A DNA stretch of 64,000 nt from Lacrimispora xylanolytica (lineage in GTDB: Bacteria > Bacillota > Clostridia > Lachnospirales > Lachnospiraceae). The translations under genes were made by a program, and so were the position numbers. Each line of letters begins with the position of its first letter. Within the stretch, counting starts at the first letter, position 1. The stretch is from positions 806,001-870,000 of the forward strand of contig NZ_CP113524.1 in the NCBI RefSeq assembly GCF_026723765.1. Direction: 5' to 3'. The notes under the pieces were generated by a model. That model searched no databases and had not been told where the DNA came from. It saw only the letters and a list, made by a program, of their open reading frames with translations. Shown here piece after piece: positions 35,548 through 44,692 of the stretch.

Positions 35548-37360
35548 ATTTTGGCTTTGTTGCAAGGACCAGATACCGATTTAGGTGCTCTGACCTGTTT
35601 GGCATTAAAATAGACGGCAGATTTGCCTCAAAGATGCCACTCGCGTTGGGCTTCAATCCCTGTTCCATTAGGATTGATACCACTTCGTTTAAAGGAATGA
35701 GTGTCATGGAATGCTTTCCATTTAGAAGTCTCTCTTCCTCCAGCTCCCTTTTTAAGCCAAGAGAATAGGGGTTGGTTAAATAAAAGGATATCACCCCTCC
35801 AGGTTTCAAGCGAGAAGCACATGCCTTTAACAGTTCCGAATAATCCGGGTAAAGAGATATTTCCTTTCCAATGGAGATATACTGATAGCTTCCAGCCGGG
35901 AGCGCGCGGTGCATATCATACCTTGACTCTGCAATAGAGACAGTCCCCTTTAATGGCTTTAAGTCATCAGCCAGATTGGAATCACCAATGGCAAAGGAAA
36001 AGGTAACCTTTTTCCCCAACCGCCTTAATCCGGTCATAAGCTGTATCACATCAGCTCCAAAGCCGGGGTCAATGGAAAGAATCGGGGTGTCCTCAGGAAG
36101 ATCAGGAAAGGTAGTCTCTAAATGAGTCAAAAGGTAAGGATCATAGCAGAAGTTATGCCCCCATGGGTCCACACCGTGTTTCTGAATAAACAGACTTCTT
36201 CCATTTTGCAGCGTCCGGTATTTTAACTGGTCTTCCTTTCCGGAAATACTGCCAAAGTGGTAACACCAGGTATCCTTGCACAGTATTTGCTTGTAACCAG
36301 CCCTCCGCGCCCGAAGGCTGAAATCATCATCCCAAAATTCCATGGTATAATAAAACCGGTCTGCAAACCCTATGGTATTTACCTTATCAATATCATAAAG
36401 GGCAATTACAGGCATAAGCCGGCATTTCTCTTCCCATAAGTAGGGACATTTGACGTTATGGGACTTTGCTTTTTCTTCCGCATTCTCCGGTGTAAATTCA
36501 TCCGCCATGCCCTGGAGGTTGCTGGTATTTGGCGTACTGGGAGCCACGGAAATGATATCCGGATCGGATTGAATGCAGGTCAGCAGATTATCCAGCCAGT
36601 TGCTTGTTAATATGGTATCGTTATTAATAAAGGCAGCATATTTTCCTTCACATACCCGGTACATTAGGGAAAAAATCATGGCTTTTACATTTCGTTTTAA
36701 AGTCAGTACCTTACGAATGCCCAATTCCTTGAAATATTCTTCCGTTTCGTCCGTAGAGCCATCATTCAGCAGAATCAGCTCGCAGGAGTGTTTGGCGAAA
36801 TCTGTATTTCGAAACAGGCTTTCCAGACATTTTTTTGTATACTCTACCTTATTATAAACAGGAATGAAAATAGAGACCAGGTAGTTCTTACCCCTGTCTT
36901 CATAGGTGTTCCGGTGATTTGGTATAAACTCATGTTCATAATAATGACTCATTTTTTCTTTATCAGGATAAATCAACAGCCAGAAATAGGTATCCTCCTT
37001 CCATTCTTTAAGAAATGGGATCAATTGAAATTCTGCCAGATCCTCCGCTTTCTTTAGCTGGTCTGTCTCTATAAATTCCGTTAATTTGTCAATGGTCCAC
37101 TTGGAGTTTTCATACATGGCCAGGTAGGAGACTGGAATTTCCAGTATTTTCGGATCATGGCAGATGAATTCTAATCTGGAAAGTCCAATGGAGAGAATTC
37201 TTATATGACTTTTGCTATAAGTAAGCTCTTTATTACTTATAGCAGCTGGAAGCTGGCAGGCAATGGAAATAAGAAACTCCTGAAGTTTGACCGCTTCCTC
37301 ATACTGCTTTTTGGAAGCGTCTTCCTGAGTGGCATCTGCAGTTGAATTTTCTATATTCAT
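35546..37360 (-). CDS. glycosyltransferase family 2 protein with methyltransferase-like C-terminus
   Basis: The 604-residue protein appears to have three parts. Residues 1-155 are an uncharacterised helical region. Residues about 160-400 are a GT2 domain (VSIFIPVYNKVEYT, LNDGSTDET, FINNDT as the metal motif, and a WDDDFSLRARRAGYK segment). Residues about 420-600 resemble a degenerate SAM-dependent methyltransferase (ILSIDPGFGADV, then SRLKPGGVISFYL). The start at 37360 follows GAGGAAG; ATG 37378 is possible. A -10 TATAAT (37427-37422, minus) lies upstream. It sits beside the flagellar cluster and may modify flagellin; that role is inferred only from location and domain type. Confidence 0.78.
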   Translation of the reverse strand: MNIENSTADATQEDASKKQYEEAVKLQEFLISIACQLPAAISNKELTYSKSHIRILSIGLSRLEFICHDPKILEIPVSYLAMYENSKWTIDKLTEFIETDQLKKAEDLAEFQLIPFLKEWKEDTYFWLLIYPDKEKMSHYYEHEFIPNHRNTYEDRGKNYLVSIFIPVYNKVEYTKKCLESLFRNTDFAKHSCELILLNDGSTDETEEYFKELGIRKVLTLKRNVKAMIFSLMYRVCEGKYAAFINNDTILTSNWLDNLLTCIQSDPDIISVAPSTPNTSNLQGMADEFTPENAEEKAKSHNVKCPYLWEEKCRLMPVIALYDIDKVNTIGFADRFYYTMEFWDDDFSLRARRAGYKQILCKDTWCYHFGSISGKEDQLKYRTLQNGRSLFIQKHGVDPWGHNFCYDPYLLTHLETTFPDLPEDTPILSIDPGFGADVIQLMTGLRRLGKKVTFSFAIGDSNLADDLKPLKGTVSIAESRYDMHRALPAGSYQYISIGKEISLYPDYSELLKACASRLKPGGVISFYLTNPYSLGLKRELEEERLLNGKHSMTLIPLNEVVSILMEQGLKPNASGIFEANLPSILMPNRSEHLNRYLVLATKPK

Positions 37361-37950
37361 TATTACTTCCTCTTTCATTCTAAAATTTGATTTCAGATTT
37401 CATAATTTTGTTTATCGTTCTATTATATGAAGACAAATCTCATTTCTTGAATCCAGCTTTTCTCGAAAAAAATTATCTTTTGCTCTTTACTTTTTATGTT
37501 TTCACATGGCCTGACAGCTGCATTTTCAAGCGTTTATCCTCTATTCCTGGTTAATGAGTATTAAGATACTGATAAAATGACAAAAATCGACTAAAATCGC
37601 TTATTATTTTGACTTAGGTTTCGATATAAATATAGAAAAGTTAATAATTGATAGAAATATAACCAAAAAGTGAAACCAAAACTTATGAGAGGTATCAAAA
37701 TATATGCCTTTGATACCATATACTTTCTTGGTAACAAAAAGTAAATGTTCCTATTAAAAGAATATATAAAAATTATTGTGGATTCTTCAGATTCTCTTTT
37801 TATTGATACAACCAGTATAGGATTGGAGGGTGAAGAATTTACTGAATTTCATAAAAGACACTATGTATCTTAGTCACAATGTGTGGGGTAAGGAAAGCGC
37901 AGCAAGAAGGGTTGTGCTGGAGGCGGCTTTTAAAGTAAGGGGGGAGAGGC
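37361..37950 (+). other. 590-bp AT-rich divergent intergenic region
   Basis: No convincing gene. It separates the minus-strand glycosyltransferase from the plus-strand HD-GYP regulator. It holds a likely minus-strand -10 (TATAAT, 37427-37422), a perfect 9-bp inverted repeat at 37691-37717, and a 47-codon GTG frame at 37830-37973 without a properly spaced RBS. No clear plus-strand promoter was found. Confidence 0.6.
37691..37717. repeat. perfect inverted repeat, possible operator
   Basis: GGTATCAAA, nine-base spacer, TTTGATACC. The length, symmetry and spacing suit a dimeric regulator; no T run follows, so it is not an obvious terminator. Confidence 0.6.
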
Positions 37951-38958
37951 TTGTACAGAATATTGGCAATTGATGACACTTCTTTTTTTCTTAGGGTATT
38001 AGAAGACATGCTCTCAGAATATTATGAGGTGTTTACTACTGTTTCCGGAGAAATTGCATTCCGGTACATGGAACAGATAAGACCGGACCTGATTCTTTTG
38101 GATCTGGCAATGCCTAAGATTGATGGCTGGCAGATTATGAAACAGCTAAAAACCAGACCGGACTGTTCTGACATACCAGTTATTTTCATAACATCACAAA
38201 CGGATAAGGCCATTGAAGCGGAATGCTTAAAGATGGGAGCCTACGATTTCATCTCGAAACCAGTGGTAAAGGAAGTCCTTTTATGCAGAGTCAGGCGGGC
38301 TCTGGATACAAAAGATTCTAACAGACAGCTTAAGAGAAAGCTGGAGCAAAAGACAAAAGAGCTGGAGACCATTTCACTGGCTTCTGTCAATGCCATAGCG
38401 GCTTTAATAGACGCCAGAGATAACTACACAAAAGGACACTCAGAGCGAGTGGCCAGATATTCTGTCTTAATTGGGGAGAATATGAATTGGTGTAATGAGG
38501 AAATCAGGCGTTTATATGAGATTGCCCTACTTCATGATGTGGGAAAAGTAGGAGTGCCGGACGAGATACTTCTAAAAACCACGGAGCTTACAGCGGAAGA
38601 AAAGGAAATCATGAAAACCCATACGGTCATTGGGGGAGATATTTTAAAAGACATATCCACCGTCAGAGACTTAGAACTGGGAGCAAGGTATCATCACGAG
38701 CGGTTTGATGGGAAAGGATACCCGGAAGGACTGATGGGAGCTCAAATCCCTTTACTTGCAAGAATCATCTGCGTAGCAGATTCCTTTGATGCCATGAGCA
38801 GCAACCGGTGCTACCGACCAAAGCTTGACCCTGAGGTAATAAAAAAGGAGCTGCTTAGAGGAAGCGGAAAGCAGTTTGACCCGGAGGTAGTATGGGCATT
38901 TTTGAAAACCTGGGAAGACCTGCCTGTCATGGGAGAAAAAAAGCAACGGAGAGTCTAA
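37951..38958 (+). CDS. response regulator with HD-GYP domain (cyclic-di-GMP phosphodiesterase type)
   Basis: The 335-residue protein has a REC domain (residues 1-120; DD pair in ILAIDDTSFF, phosphoacceptor Asp in LILLDLAMPKIDG, Lys in SKPVVK), a short coiled linker and an HD-GYP domain (about 140-325). The HD is in LLHDVGKVGVPDE and the GYP motif in HHERFDGKGYPEG, all metal ligands apparently kept. Family members hydrolyse cyclic di-GMP. The start is TTG at 37951 behind GGGGGGAG; a stop at 37936 rules out a longer form. It lies 250 bases before the flagellar cluster, suggesting control of motility by c-di-GMP. Confidence 0.88.
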   Translation: MYRILAIDDTSFFLRVLEDMLSEYYEVFTTVSGEIAFRYMEQIRPDLILLDLAMPKIDGWQIMKQLKTRPDCSDIPVIFITSQTDKAIEAECLKMGAYDFISKPVVKEVLLCRVRRALDTKDSNRQLKRKLEQKTKELETISLASVNAIAALIDARDNYTKGHSERVARYSVLIGENMNWCNEEIRRLYEIALLHDVGKVGVPDEILLKTTELTAEEKEIMKTHTVIGGDILKDISTVRDLELGARYHHERFDGKGYPEGLMGAQIPLLARIICVADSFDAMSSNRCYRPKLDPEVIKKELLRGSGKQFDPEVVWAFLKTWEDLPVMGEKKQRRV

Positions 38959-39046
38959 TGGCGATCTAGGTAAACTCATTATACAAAATGCCGGATAGTA
39001 AGCAAGATTATAACCAGTATTTGGATATTGGCTTACTAGAACTTTC

Positions 39047-39075
39047 TTGACAATATATGTAATAAAATGTAAAAT
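39047..39075 (+). promoter_or_regulatory. sigma-A-type promoter of the flagellar cluster
   Basis: TTGACA (39047-39052), 17-base spacer, TAAAAT (39070-39075). Predicted start near 39082 leaves a leader of about 128 bases before flgB. No other strong promoter was found inside the cluster. Confidence 0.8.
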
Positions 39076-39155
39076 AAAGTAAGTTTTGAATTACAAAAAA
39101 AATATAATTTTGGAAGAGCTTGTCGAAATTTTAACTACATTTAGAAGTTTACAGC

Positions 39156-39171
39156 CCTAAAATGTTTTAGG
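39156..39171. repeat. inverted repeat in the flagellar leader
   Basis: CCTAAAA-TG-TTTTAGG, a perfect 7-bp inverted repeat in the untranslated leader, about 40 bases before the flgB start. The two-base loop disfavours an RNA hairpin, so a protein-binding site is possible. Confidence 0.5.
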
Positions 39172-39209
39172 AGCATTTTCTGGAAGAAGTGAAAGTGAGG
39201 AACAATCCG

Positions 39210-39590
39210 ATGAATTTAATATTTGGAAACAATATTTCCATGGCGGAGAAGACTCTGGATTATCTGTGGTCAAAGCAGAAGGTTACCCTTAACAACATAG
39301 CCAATGGAGATACTCCGGGATACAAAGCCCAGTATGTAACGTTTGAAGATGAATTCCGCAAACGTTTGATGACAGGAAGAGAGGGCACATCTCAGGACAT
39401 AGGCAATATCATTGGAAGTTCCAGACATTTCATTAGAAATACGGATAATGAATCAGCAAGAATGGATGGAAATAATGTGAATATGGACGTGGAGAATGTG
39501 GAATTAGCAAGAACAACGTTGCAGTACCAATATGAACTTAATGCTTTAAACAGCGAGATAAGCAGACTACGTACGATAATTAAAGGTTAA
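39210..39590 (+). CDS. flgB: flagellar basal-body rod protein FlgB
   Basis: Proximal rod component exported by the flagellar secretion system. The product of about 126 residues has the N-terminal rod-family motif LNNIANGDTPGYKAQYVTF-like sequence and the C-terminal helix VELARTTLQYQYELNALNSEI. The frame can begin at GTG 39189; ATG 39210 with GTGAGG nine bases upstream is preferred. It is the first gene of the long flagellar cluster. Unusually it is followed by fliE and not by flgC. Confidence 0.93.
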   Translation: MNLIFGNNISMAEKTLDYLWSKQKVTLNNIANGDTPGYKAQYVTFEDEFRKRLMTGREGTSQDIGNIIGSSRHFIRNTDNESARMDGNNVNMDVENVELARTTLQYQYELNALNSEISRLRTIIKG

Positions 39591-39607
39591 AACAGGAGGT
39601 ACATAAT

Positions 39608-39919
39608 ATGGAACAGATGTTCATAACACCCATCATTCCCTTGGATTCCATAGGAAATATTGGAAGTGACAAGAAGGTAACATCCGGAAATGCAGGAAGT
39701 ACTGTATTTCAGGATGTTTTTAGAGAGGCCATTCAGAATGTAAAAGCGACGGATAAGGAATTGACCACCCAGGAATATTTACTGTCCACAGGTCAGATCG
39801 ATGACGCTCATACCGTTCCGGCAGCAGCAGCAAAAGCCCAGTTATCAGTAGAACTTTTAACAGCACTTCGTAATAAGGCACTGGAATCTTATAACGAAAT
39901 GATGAGAATTAGTATTTAA
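39608..39919 (+). CDS. fliE: flagellar hook-basal body protein FliE
   Basis: Links the MS ring to the rod. The 103-residue protein has the FliE pattern: a variable N-terminus, FQDVFREAIQNV, then KAQLSVELLTALRNKALESYNEMMRISI, the conserved C-terminal helix. A strong AGGAGG precedes the ATG, 18 bases after flgB. Confidence 0.93.
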   Translation: MEQMFITPIIPLDSIGNIGSDKKVTSGNAGSTVFQDVFREAIQNVKATDKELTTQEYLLSTGQIDDAHTVPAAAAKAQLSVELLTALRNKALESYNEMMRISI

Positions 39920-39945
39920 GATGGATAACGGGGCGGACAGAGGCG

Positions 39946-41571
39946 ATGGAAAAAATTAAGGAATTTATAAACGGTCTTAGCAGTAAGACAAAGAAGATTG
40001 CAATAGCCTCAATCGTAGGCGTATTGGTTGTGGCCGGATCAGTGATCCTGGCATTGTCCATGAGAGCTAAGCCTTTTGAAGTAATGTTTACAGGCATTGG
40101 CAACGAGGAAGCCAAGCAGATTATAGGTAAACTGCAAGAGGATGGGGTTTCTTATCAATATGAAAACGGAGATATTCTGGTACCGGTAGAGCAGATGGAC
40201 GTGACCAGAGCCAAGCTGGTTTCAGAAGGGTATCCCAAAAGTGGATTTACATACGATGTATTTAAAAATAATGTTAACTTAATGACTACAGATTCCGATC
40301 GTAAGACCTTTAAGCTTTACGATCTGGAGACCAGAATTGGTTCAACCATTCAGCTTTTTGATGGTGTAAAAGAAGCATATGTAACGATAGCCCTGGGAGA
40401 GACTTCCAAGTATGCGCTGTCTGAGGATAGTGCTAAGGAAGCGAGCGCCCAGGCTGTTGTTGTGATGAAAGACGGCGGATCACCTTCCGAGGAGCAGGCA
40501 AAATCCATTCAGCTTCTTATTTCCAGAAGTATCCCTGGAATGGTCATTGACAATGTTTCTGTCTTTGACGGGAACGGCAGAGAGATTACCGTAGATTCCG
40601 AAGAAGAGGATATTAATACAGGAAAAGCAAGCGAGGAAATTGCTAAAGTAATTGAAGACCAGATTTCAGCCAAGGTAATCAATGTGCTGGGACCGGTATA
40701 CGGCAACGGAAACGTAAAGGTTTCCGCTAAATGTACGGTCAATATGGATAAATTAATCCGTGAGAGCATTGTATATAATACTCCGGATAAGATTGACGAG
40801 AAGGACAAAACAGGTATTATTTCAGAAGAGTCCATTAACAGAGAATTCTCCGGAGATAAGCAGACAGCATCTGGCGTTGCCGGATCAGAAGCAAATGCTG
40901 ATATACCGGAATATAATGCAGCAGGAACAGGAACCGGCGGAGATGGTTCCTACGCTTCCAGTGGTCTAAACAGAAAGTACCTCATTAATCAGATTAAGGA
41001 GCAGGGACAGATAAATCCCGGAAGTCTTGAAAATCTTACAGTTTCCGTAGTTGTGAATGGGACTGATTTTGGTACGCTGACAGTGGATGATATCCGTAAT
41101 CTGGCTGGTAATGCAGCAGGAATTGCCCAGGCGGACAGAGCGGAGAAAATCACTGCAGTCGCTGCACCGTTCTATACGGTTGATGTACCAAAACAGCCGG
41201 AAACATCAGAAGTAGCAGGGGCTAAGGGTATGATTGTGAATCAGTGGATACTGATTGCGGCTGCAGTCGGTGTGTTATTGCTTGTATTGATCGTCATATT
41301 GGCAATTAGAAGGGCAAACAAAAAGAAAGCCATGATTGTTGAAACAGAGGACAGTCAGGAGGATGTTCCAGTGATTCCCGACATACCAGAAGTGGAAGAA
41401 GAAACAGTGGAAGAAGAAGTGGAACCGGTTGAACCTGAGATTTTCGTTCCGGAAGTGGATCGGGGCGCAGAACTGCGTGAAAGCATCCGTGAGTTTGCAG
41501 ACCAAAATCCTGAGATTTCGGCCCAGTTGCTGAAAGCATGGTTGAACGGAGGAGACAATAATGACAACTAG
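39946..41571 (+). CDS. fliF: flagellar MS-ring protein FliF
   Basis: Forms the membrane ring on which rod and switch assemble. The 541-residue protein has TM1 near residues 18-38, ring-building motifs (GYPKSGFTYDVF, LYDLETRIGSTI, AYVTIALGETS), TM2 near 430-452 and a very acidic cytoplasmic segment (about 460-510). It ends in FADQNPEISAQLLKAWLN, the FliG-binding peptide. Length is usual. It overlaps fliG by 11 bases, consistent with coupled synthesis of partner proteins. Confidence 0.95.
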   Translation: MEKIKEFINGLSSKTKKIAIASIVGVLVVAGSVILALSMRAKPFEVMFTGIGNEEAKQIIGKLQEDGVSYQYENGDILVPVEQMDVTRAKLVSEGYPKSGFTYDVFKNNVNLMTTDSDRKTFKLYDLETRIGSTIQLFDGVKEAYVTIALGETSKYALSEDSAKEASAQAVVVMKDGGSPSEEQAKSIQLLISRSIPGMVIDNVSVFDGNGREITVDSEEEDINTGKASEEIAKVIEDQISAKVINVLGPVYGNGNVKVSAKCTVNMDKLIRESIVYNTPDKIDEKDKTGIISEESINREFSGDKQTASGVAGSEANADIPEYNAAGTGTGGDGSYASSGLNRKYLINQIKEQGQINPGSLENLTVSVVVNGTDFGTLTVDDIRNLAGNAAGIAQADRAEKITAVAAPFYTVDVPKQPETSEVAGAKGMIVNQWILIAAAVGVLLLVLIVILAIRRANKKKAMIVETEDSQEDVPVIPDIPEVEEETVEEEVEPVEPEIFVPEVDRGAELRESIREFADQNPEISAQLLKAWLNGGDNNDN

Positions 41572-42565
41572 TCTGAGACCAGAACAAAAAGCGGCAACTG
41601 TTATTGTTTCGCTCGGAGTAGAGAAAGCGTCAAAAATATATAAATATCTTACGGAAGAGGAAATTGAAAAGCTTACAGTCGAAGTGGCAAAACTGGGACA
41701 TGTAGAAGCTAAGGCCACAGAAGAAGTGCTGGATGATTTCTATAAGACCTGTCTGACTCAGAAGGTCGTGACCGATGGTGGTCTTGAATATGCCAGAACC
41801 GTATTAGAGAAAGCATTTGGTGAAAGCACAGCAAGCAACCTCCTCCAAAAGGTGACACAGTCACTGAAATCCAGATCCTTTGGATTTATCAGAAAAAGTG
41901 ATTCTAAGAATCTGTTTTCTATCCTGCAGCATGAGAGACCTCAGACCATTGCTTTGGTGCTTTCCTATACCACAGAGGATATGACAGCAGAGCTTATTTC
42001 AGAGCTGCCTCCTGAGAAGAGATTTAAAGTAGTAGAGGCCATAGCCCGAATGGAGAGTGCTTCTCCCGATGGCATTAAGATTGTGGAAGATGAGATCAAA
42101 AGGAAGTTCTCCGGTATCATTACCACCGATTACACAACGGTGGGCGGTATCGATTACATTGCAAACGTAATGAACCGTATGGACCGTGGAAACGAAAAGC
42201 TTATCTTCGAAGAGCTGGGAAAAAAGGATTCCGATCTGGCAGATACCATCCGCAAGAAGATGTTCGTATTCGAGGATATCGTTACTATGGACAATCGTTC
42301 CATTCAGCGTTTCATTCGCGAGTGCGATATGAAGGATATGGTTTATGCTCTTAAAGGAACCAATGAGCAGATTTCTGAATCTATCTTTGCTAATATGTCC
42401 AGCCGTATGAGAGAAAGTATTATGTCTGATATGGAAGTTACCGTTAATGTTCGTGTGAAGGATGTACAGGAAGCTCAGCAGAGAATCGTTGCTACCATCA
42501 GACGTCTGGAAGAAGAAGGCGAGCTGATTATCAGCAAGGGTGGAAAGGATGATATCATTGCCTAA
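41561..42565 (+). CDS. fliG: flagellar motor switch protein FliG
   Basis: Rotor protein that contacts FliF, FliM and the stator. The 334-residue protein has the N-terminal domain (AATVIVSLGVEKASKIYKYL), the middle domain with ERPQTIALVLSY and the EHPQ-like motif, and the C-terminal torque domain (FVFEDIVTMDNRSIQRFIRE) with alternating charges. It overlaps fliF upstream and fliH downstream. Given the altered MotB downstream, its intact stator-contact helix shows the rotor side is not obviously decayed. Confidence 0.96.
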   Translation: MTTSLRPEQKAATVIVSLGVEKASKIYKYLTEEEIEKLTVEVAKLGHVEAKATEEVLDDFYKTCLTQKVVTDGGLEYARTVLEKAFGESTASNLLQKVTQSLKSRSFGFIRKSDSKNLFSILQHERPQTIALVLSYTTEDMTAELISELPPEKRFKVVEAIARMESASPDGIKIVEDEIKRKFSGIITTDYTTVGGIDYIANVMNRMDRGNEKLIFEELGKKDSDLADTIRKKMFVFEDIVTMDNRSIQRFIRECDMKDMVYALKGTNEQISESIFANMSSRMRESIMSDMEVTVNVRVKDVQEAQQRIVATIRRLEEEGELIISKGGKDDIIA

Positions 42566-43355
42566 TATTATTAAGGGGATAAAGACAGAAGAACGTGTTC
42601 TGGAATATGCATTTGAAAGAACATTTGATGATATCATTAAAGTTGCAAAAGAAGAAGAACATCTGGAAGAACTGGCAGTTGAAGAATTTGTTGATAACAT
42701 TACAGATAAGCTGAAAGAAGAAGCAGAAATCATATACAAGCAGGCTTCTGATGCATATGAGGAAGCCACAAGGCGTTCGGAAGAGATACTTTTGCAGGCC
42801 AGAGAAGAAGCCGCGAGGCTTCTGGAGGAAGCCAGAGAGAATGGTTACCGGGAAGGATACGAAGCAGGTCTTCTTGACGGAACCAACAAAGCATATGAGG
42901 ATCATAAGAGTGAACTGAATCTTCATATGGATGAGTTTAAGCTGGCTGTAAAGACTACCATTGAAAGCATTACAGTAGAAAAAGACAAGCTTCTTGATAA
43001 GTATATCGACGATTTAAAGAAAATCACCCTGACCATAGCAGAAAAGGTGATCCAGACAAGCTTAAAATCAAGCGGTGAAATCATAAAACGAATGATCGTT
43101 GGTGCTGCTGGAAAGCTTAAAAAAACCCAGTGGGTCAAGATCTATGTGTCGCAAAAGGATGCAGGAATGATGATACAGGGAGATGTGGGACTTCTCAATG
43201 AATTATCCCACATCTCCGGTAATATTAAAATAATTGCAATGGATCATGCTGAGGATGGCAGCTGTATTATTGAGCTTCCGGAAGAGATTATTGATGTCAG
43301 CGTCAATACCCAGATTGAGAATATCAAAGGAATACTCAATAATGCCAGACTGTAG
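42549..43355 (+). CDS. fliH: flagellar assembly protein FliH
   Basis: Peripheral stalk and regulator of the FliI export ATPase. The protein of about 268 residues has a long charged coiled-coil N-terminal half with GYREGYEAGLLDG, and a C-terminal V-ATPase subunit E-like domain (KITLTIAEKVIQTSLK). The start is uncertain: GTG 42540, ATG 42549 and TTG 42558 (giving MPNIIKG) are all in frame and overlap fliG. AAAGGAT suits the TTG, while ATG is listed as the conventional codon. Confidence 0.88.
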   Translation: MISLPNIIKGIKTEERVLEYAFERTFDDIIKVAKEEEHLEELAVEEFVDNITDKLKEEAEIIYKQASDAYEEATRRSEEILLQAREEAARLLEEARENGYREGYEAGLLDGTNKAYEDHKSELNLHMDEFKLAVKTTIESITVEKDKLLDKYIDDLKKITLTIAEKVIQTSLKSSGEIIKRMIVGAAGKLKKTQWVKIYVSQKDAGMMIQGDVGLLNELSHISGNIKIIAMDHAEDGSCIIELPEEIIDVSVNTQIENIKGILNNARL

Positions 43356-43369
43356 CAGGAGGAACCCCC

Positions 43370-44671
43370 ATGTTTAAGGAACTTTCTGATCTTATAATGA
43401 AGACAGAGACGATTGACCATATTGGTAAGATTGAAAATATTGTAGGAATGTCCATGGAAGCATCGGGCGGTAAAGCAAGTATCGGTGACATTGCTTATAT
43501 CTATAACGAAGACAAGCAGGAACAGATACCGGTTGAGGTTGTGGGTTTTAAAGATGATAAGATTCAGCTGATGGCTTATGAAAATATGAATGGTATTGCA
43601 GCGGGCAGTTTTGTAAGAAATACGAAACGCCGTTTAAAAATACCGGTTGGTGAATTTCTAAGGGGACGTATCATTGATGCAAAAGGAGAGCCTATGGATG
43701 GAAAAGGTCCTTTTGAATCCCCTAAATTTTACTATGTGGAGAACCCATACATAAATCCAATGGAGCGTCCTCCTATTTCTGAAAAACTGGAATTCGGAGT
43801 CAAGGCAATTGATGGAATGAATACCATTGGAAAAGGACAGCGTATCGGAATCTTTGCAGGTAGTGGTGTTGGAAAGAGTACCCTGCTTGGAATGATTGCA
43901 AGAAATGTAAAAGCAGATATCAATGTAGTAGCTCTCGTTGGAGAGCGAGGCAGAGAGGTCCGGGAATTTATTGAAAAGGATCTCGGCCCAGAGGGAATGA
44001 AGCGTTCCGTTTTAGTCGTGGCTACCTCTGACCAGCCAGCCATGCTTCGTATGAAGTGTCCGCTGGTTGCAACCACCATTGCAGAGTATTTTAAAAATCA
44101 GGGCAAGGATGTTTTGCTCATGATGGATTCCCTCACCCGTTTTGCCATGGCACAGCGCGAAATTGGTCTGGCCATTGGAGAACCTCCGGTAGCACGTGGA
44201 TATACTCCTTCCATTTATGCAGAGTTTCCCAAGCTTCTGGAACGAAGCGGTAATTTTAAAGAGGGTTCCATTACTGGAATCTATACGGTTCTGGTAGAAG
44301 GTGATGATACCAATGAGCCCATTGCAGATACGGTACGAGGAATTGTAGACGGACATATTGTACTGAGCCGAAAGCTGGCGAATGCAAACCATTTCCCGGC
44401 CATTGATGTAAGCGCCAGTATTTCACGATTGATGAACAATATCGTATCAGACGAGCATCGGGAGATGGCTTCCCGTGTCAGGGATATTTTGAGCATTTAT
44501 GAGAAGAATGAAGATCTCATTTCCATCGGTGCTTATAAAAGTGGCACCAATCCAAAGCTCGATGTAGCAATCGCTAAAATAGATAAAATCAACGAATTCC
44601 TGTGTCAGGGAATACAGGAAAACAACAGCTACGAAGAAATCCTTGACAAGATGAAAGAAATTTTAAGGTAA
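43370..44671 (+). CDS. fliI: flagellar export ATPase FliI
   Basis: Energises unfolding and export of flagellar substrates. The 433-residue F1-beta-like ATPase has Walker A GIFAGSGVGKST near residue 162, VALVGERGREV, Walker B VLLMMDSLTRFA and the RGYTPSIYAEFPKLLERSG segment. Length is normal and all catalytic motifs are intact. AGGAGG precedes the ATG. Confidence 0.96.
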   Translation: MFKELSDLIMKTETIDHIGKIENIVGMSMEASGGKASIGDIAYIYNEDKQEQIPVEVVGFKDDKIQLMAYENMNGIAAGSFVRNTKRRLKIPVGEFLRGRIIDAKGEPMDGKGPFESPKFYYVENPYINPMERPPISEKLEFGVKAIDGMNTIGKGQRIGIFAGSGVGKSTLLGMIARNVKADINVVALVGERGREVREFIEKDLGPEGMKRSVLVVATSDQPAMLRMKCPLVATTIAEYFKNQGKDVLLMMDSLTRFAMAQREIGLAIGEPPVARGYTPSIYAEFPKLLERSGNFKEGSITGIYTVLVEGDDTNEPIADTVRGIVDGHIVLSRKLANANHFPAIDVSASISRLMNNIVSDEHREMASRVRDILSIYEKNEDLISIGAYKSGTNPKLDVAIAKIDKINEFLCQGIQENNSYEEILDKMKEILR

Positions 44672-44692
44672 GATTGAGAAAGCAGGCTGCAA

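Noticed and set aside
39082-39209. possible c-di-GMP (GEMM) riboswitch in the flagellar leader
   Set aside because: The conserved GEMM cores were not found; only a small palindrome is present. The same holds for the 29699-30047 leader.
41999-42769. 256-codon frame on the minus strand opposite fliG/fliH
   Set aside because: It mirrors two strongly conserved genes on the other strand, has no recognisable domain and has low-complexity Ser-rich composition typical of antisense frames.
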